From assembly GCA_020633675.1 (NCBI GenBank), contig JACKDE010000006.1, forward strand, positions 186,001 through 250,000: a stretch of DNA of 64,000 bases, written 5' to 3'. Under the pieces are notes generated by a model that searched no databases, had not been told where the DNA came from, and worked only from the letters and a program-made list of their open reading frames with translations. A program made the position numbers and the translations under genes. The DNA is from Deferribacteres bacterium (GTDB lineage: Bacteria; Zhuqueibacterota; Zhuqueibacteria; Zhuqueibacterales; Geothermadaptataceae). Shown here piece by piece: positions 62,085 to 64,000 of this stretch; position 1 is the stretch's first letter; each line of letters starts with the position of its first letter.

Positions 62085-62432
62085 ATGCCACGCAGTAAAC
62101 ATGCGGTTCCATCAAACCGTCGCAGAAGAAAAGTAATCAGTCAGGCCAAAGGATACTTCGGTCGTCGCAAAAGCACCATTCGCACGGCGAAAGAGGCTGT
62201 TGACCGCGCATTGAGTTATGCCTATCGCGATCGTCGGGCTAAGAAACGCACATTTCGCAGCTTGTGGATTGCCAGAATTAATGCTGCTGCCAGGAATGCC
62301 GGCATGAGCTATTCAACTTTCATGCATGCGCTCAAGGAAAACAACATCGATTTGAATCGCAAAGCATTGGCTGAACTCGCTGCGCAAAATCCGACTGCTT
62401 TCAACGAAATTGTCGAAAAAGTTAAAAAATAA
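62085..62432 (+). CDS. 50S ribosomal protein L20
   Basis: The 115-residue protein has the L20 pattern (AKGYFGRRKSTIRTAKEAV, YAYRDRRAKKRTFRSLWI, NRKALAELA). L20 binds 23S rRNA early in assembly and in many bacteria represses its own operon. GGAGG precedes ATG 62085. It is complete. Confidence 0.97.
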   Translation: MPRSKHAVPSNRRRRKVISQAKGYFGRRKSTIRTAKEAVDRALSYAYRDRRAKKRTFRSLWIARINAAARNAGMSYSTFMHALKENNIDLNRKALAELAAQNPTAFNEIVEKVKK

Positions 62433-62442
62433 GCAGGTTCGG

Positions 62443-63459
62443 ATGCATCCAATTACGCAAGAGCTGGAACAACTTCAAAAAGACTTTTCGCAAGAAGCTC
62501 AGGACATTGCTGATATGCAGGCATTTGATGCCCTGCGTATAAAATACATGAGCAAAAAAGGCCTTGTTGCAGAAAAGTTTAAAGTTATGGCAACGCTTTC
62601 AGGTGAAGAGCGCCCGATTATTGGCAAGCATCTCAATCAAATGAAAGCGTTTGTCCAAAACCGGCTCGATGAGCTTAGAACGTCACTTTCTGATGCAGGC
62701 GAAAAATCGGCTAAAATCGACTTGACTCTGCCCGGTAATCGTCCAGTTATCGGCAGAATGCACCCCCTAATGAAAGTGCTGGAGGAGATTAAGACGATTT
62801 TTCGGGAGATGGGCTTTTCGATTGAAACTGGGCCTGAGGTCGAGACTGACTTTTATAATTTTGAAGCCCTGAATATTCCCGCTGACCACCCAAGCAGAGA
62901 TATGCAGGATTCCTTCTACCTGCCAGGGGAACGCGTGTTGCGCACTCACACGTCACCTGTGCAGATTCGCACGATGCAGAAAGTGCAACCACCTGTTCGC
63001 ATGATTGCTCCGGGCAGATGCTTCCGGCGAGATACACCTGATGCCACTCATTCCCCAATGTTTCAGCAAATTGAAGGCTTGGTGGTTGACGAAGGTGTTT
63101 CAATGGCCGACTTAAAAGGAGTGCTGTTGGCAGCTATGCGAAAATTGCTTGGTGAACACATTCAAATTCGGTTTCGGCCGAGCTTTTTTCCTTTTACCGA
63201 GCCGAGTGCGGAGTATGATATCACCTGCTCATCTTGTTTTGGCTCAGGATGCCGAGTGTGCAAACAGACAGGTTGGTTAGAGATCTCAGGAGCAGGCATG
63301 GTCGACCCGGCAGTTTTTGGCTTTGTCGATTATGATGCTGAAAAATACACTGGTTATGCATTTGGGATGGGGTTGGAGCGCATTGCAATGATCAAATATA
63401 ATATTGATGATTTGCGAATTTTCTATGAAAATGATGTGCGCTTTTTAACTCAATTTTAA
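62443..63459 (+). CDS. Phenylalanyl-tRNA synthetase alpha subunit
   Basis: The 338-residue protein has the N-terminal coiled coil for tRNA binding and class II catalytic motifs: motif 1 near HPLMKVLEEIKTIFREMGF, motif 2 APGRCFRRDTPDATHSP, and motif 3 GFGMGLERIAM-type (YAFGMGLERIAMIKYNI). A CX2... zinc-like cluster CSSCFGSGCRVCKQTGW is present, as in many bacteria. It charges tRNA-Phe together with PheT. ATG 62443 is ten bases after rplT; the frame is open back to 62410 but the extension overlaps rplT. Confidence 0.96.
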   Translation: MHPITQELEQLQKDFSQEAQDIADMQAFDALRIKYMSKKGLVAEKFKVMATLSGEERPIIGKHLNQMKAFVQNRLDELRTSLSDAGEKSAKIDLTLPGNRPVIGRMHPLMKVLEEIKTIFREMGFSIETGPEVETDFYNFEALNIPADHPSRDMQDSFYLPGERVLRTHTSPVQIRTMQKVQPPVRMIAPGRCFRRDTPDATHSPMFQQIEGLVVDEGVSMADLKGVLLAAMRKLLGEHIQIRFRPSFFPFTEPSAEYDITCSSCFGSGCRVCKQTGWLEISGAGMVDPAVFGFVDYDAEKYTGYAFGMGLERIAMIKYNIDDLRIFYENDVRFLTQF

Positions 63460-63471
63460 CATAGAGTACTC

Positions 63472-64000
63472 GTGAAATTTTCATACAGTTGGCTACAAGA
63501 GCTATCAAATACGAAGCTTTCGCCACAACAAGTCGCTGATCACTTAACCATGCTTGGGCTGGAAGTCGAGAGTATGACAACAGTCAAGGCGGAGTTCTCG
63601 GGCGTTGTTGTGGGAGAAGTGCTGGATGTGCAGAAAGTCGAAGGGACAGACCATCTAAAAGTCTGTCAAGTCAATACGGGGAATGAAAAACTACAAATTG
63701 TTTGTGGCGCACCGAATGTACAAACCGGCCAGAAAGTGCCGGTTGCTCAGGTTGGTGCAATTCTTCCTGGCGATTTCAAGATTAAAAAGGCCAAGCTTAG
63801 AGGCGTTGAATCACATGGGATGATCTGTTCGAGTGCAGAATTGGGACTCTCCAGTGATGCCTCCGGTATTCTCGTGCTTGATGCGCAGAGTCAAGTCGGA
63901 TCAGACTTAAAAGATAGCTTGAAGCTCTCCGAAGAAGTCGTTTACGAGCTCTCAATTACGCCAAACCGTCCCGATTGCCTCGGTGTCCAAGGCATTGCAC
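63472..64000 (+). CDS. Phenylalanyl-tRNA synthetase beta subunit, 5' part (cut by window end)
   Basis: From GTG 63472 the frame is open to the window edge (176 codons). It starts with KFSYSWLQELSNTKLSPQQVADHLTMLGLEVE and carries the tRNA-binding OB domain (VVVGEVLDVQKVEGTDHLKVCQVNTG, IVCGAPNVQTGQKVPVAQVG, LRGVESHGMICSSAELGL). The family has about 800 residues, so most of the gene lies beyond 64000. It follows pheS by 12 bases. Confidence 0.95.
   Translation, partial: MKFSYSWLQELSNTKLSPQQVADHLTMLGLEVESMTTVKAEFSGVVVGEVLDVQKVEGTDHLKVCQVNTGNEKLQIVCGAPNVQTGQKVPVAQVGAILPGDFKIKKAKLRGVESHGMICSSAELGLSSDASGILVLDAQSQVGSDLKDSLKLSEEVVYELSITPNRPDCLGVQGIA

Overview
The window most likely comes from a Gram-negative, anaerobically respiring bacterium of the FCB supergroup (for example Calditrichota or KSB1). 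The grounds are a C-terminal sorting domain with the QNYPNPFNPST signature, many multihaem c-type cytochromes, lipoproteins and an outer-membrane beta-barrel, several sigma-54 activators, and Shine-Dalgarno-led genes. The phylum is an inference.

Layout. 1-1900 is decayed DNA with remnants of an FGGY sugar kinase, an excisionase and a tyrosine recombinase, ending at tRNA-Pro(GGG). 3135-19713 is a carbohydrate-utilisation locus: a GH27 alpha-galactosidase on the plus strand facing a ten-gene minus-strand operon (Gfo/Idh/MocA oxidoreductase, alpha/beta hydrolase, CUT1 ABC binding protein and two permeases without an ATPase, a heparinase II/III-like lyase, and several poorly characterised large enzymes). 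20141-31462 holds a nuclease-family lipoprotein, a Ser/Thr kinase-TPR protein, two sigma-54 activators and, between these, a tandem array of six paralogous envelope proteins. 31669-35272 is an AT-rich three-gene island of unrecognised proteins.

35972-56155 is the respiratory heart: a tetrahaem cytochrome, the haem chaperone CcmE (Cys type), two proteins with degenerate receiver domains, a 9-haem surface-type cytochrome, then a cluster of Rieske protein, cytochrome b, a polytopic membrane protein, 9-haem and 14-haem cytochromes, a beta-barrel porin, a CX4CH-containing cytochrome lipoprotein, a PAS sigma-54 activator, and a separate sigma-54-promoter operon encoding a TPR protein, a multihaem cytochrome and a tandem rhodanese lipoprotein. 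The set resembles Geobacter ext-type trans-envelope electron conduits linked to selenite/tellurite reduction.

The main discovery candidate is in that last operon. The multihaem cytochrome gene (53763-55058) has an in-frame TGA at codon 71, immediately followed by a hairpin that fits the bacterial SECIS model (17 nt from UGA to the loop, G first in the loop). The export signal lies before the TGA and most haem motifs after it. I therefore read it as a selenocysteine-containing multihaem cytochrome encoded beside rhodanese, porin and quinol-oxidising subunits.

56332-64000 is housekeeping: a double-domain polyphosphate kinase 2, a geranylgeranyl-reductase-type flavoprotein, a beta-lactamase-fold hydrolase, tRNA-Val(GAC), and infC (with an AUU start)-rpmI-rplT-pheS-pheT, the last cut by the window end.
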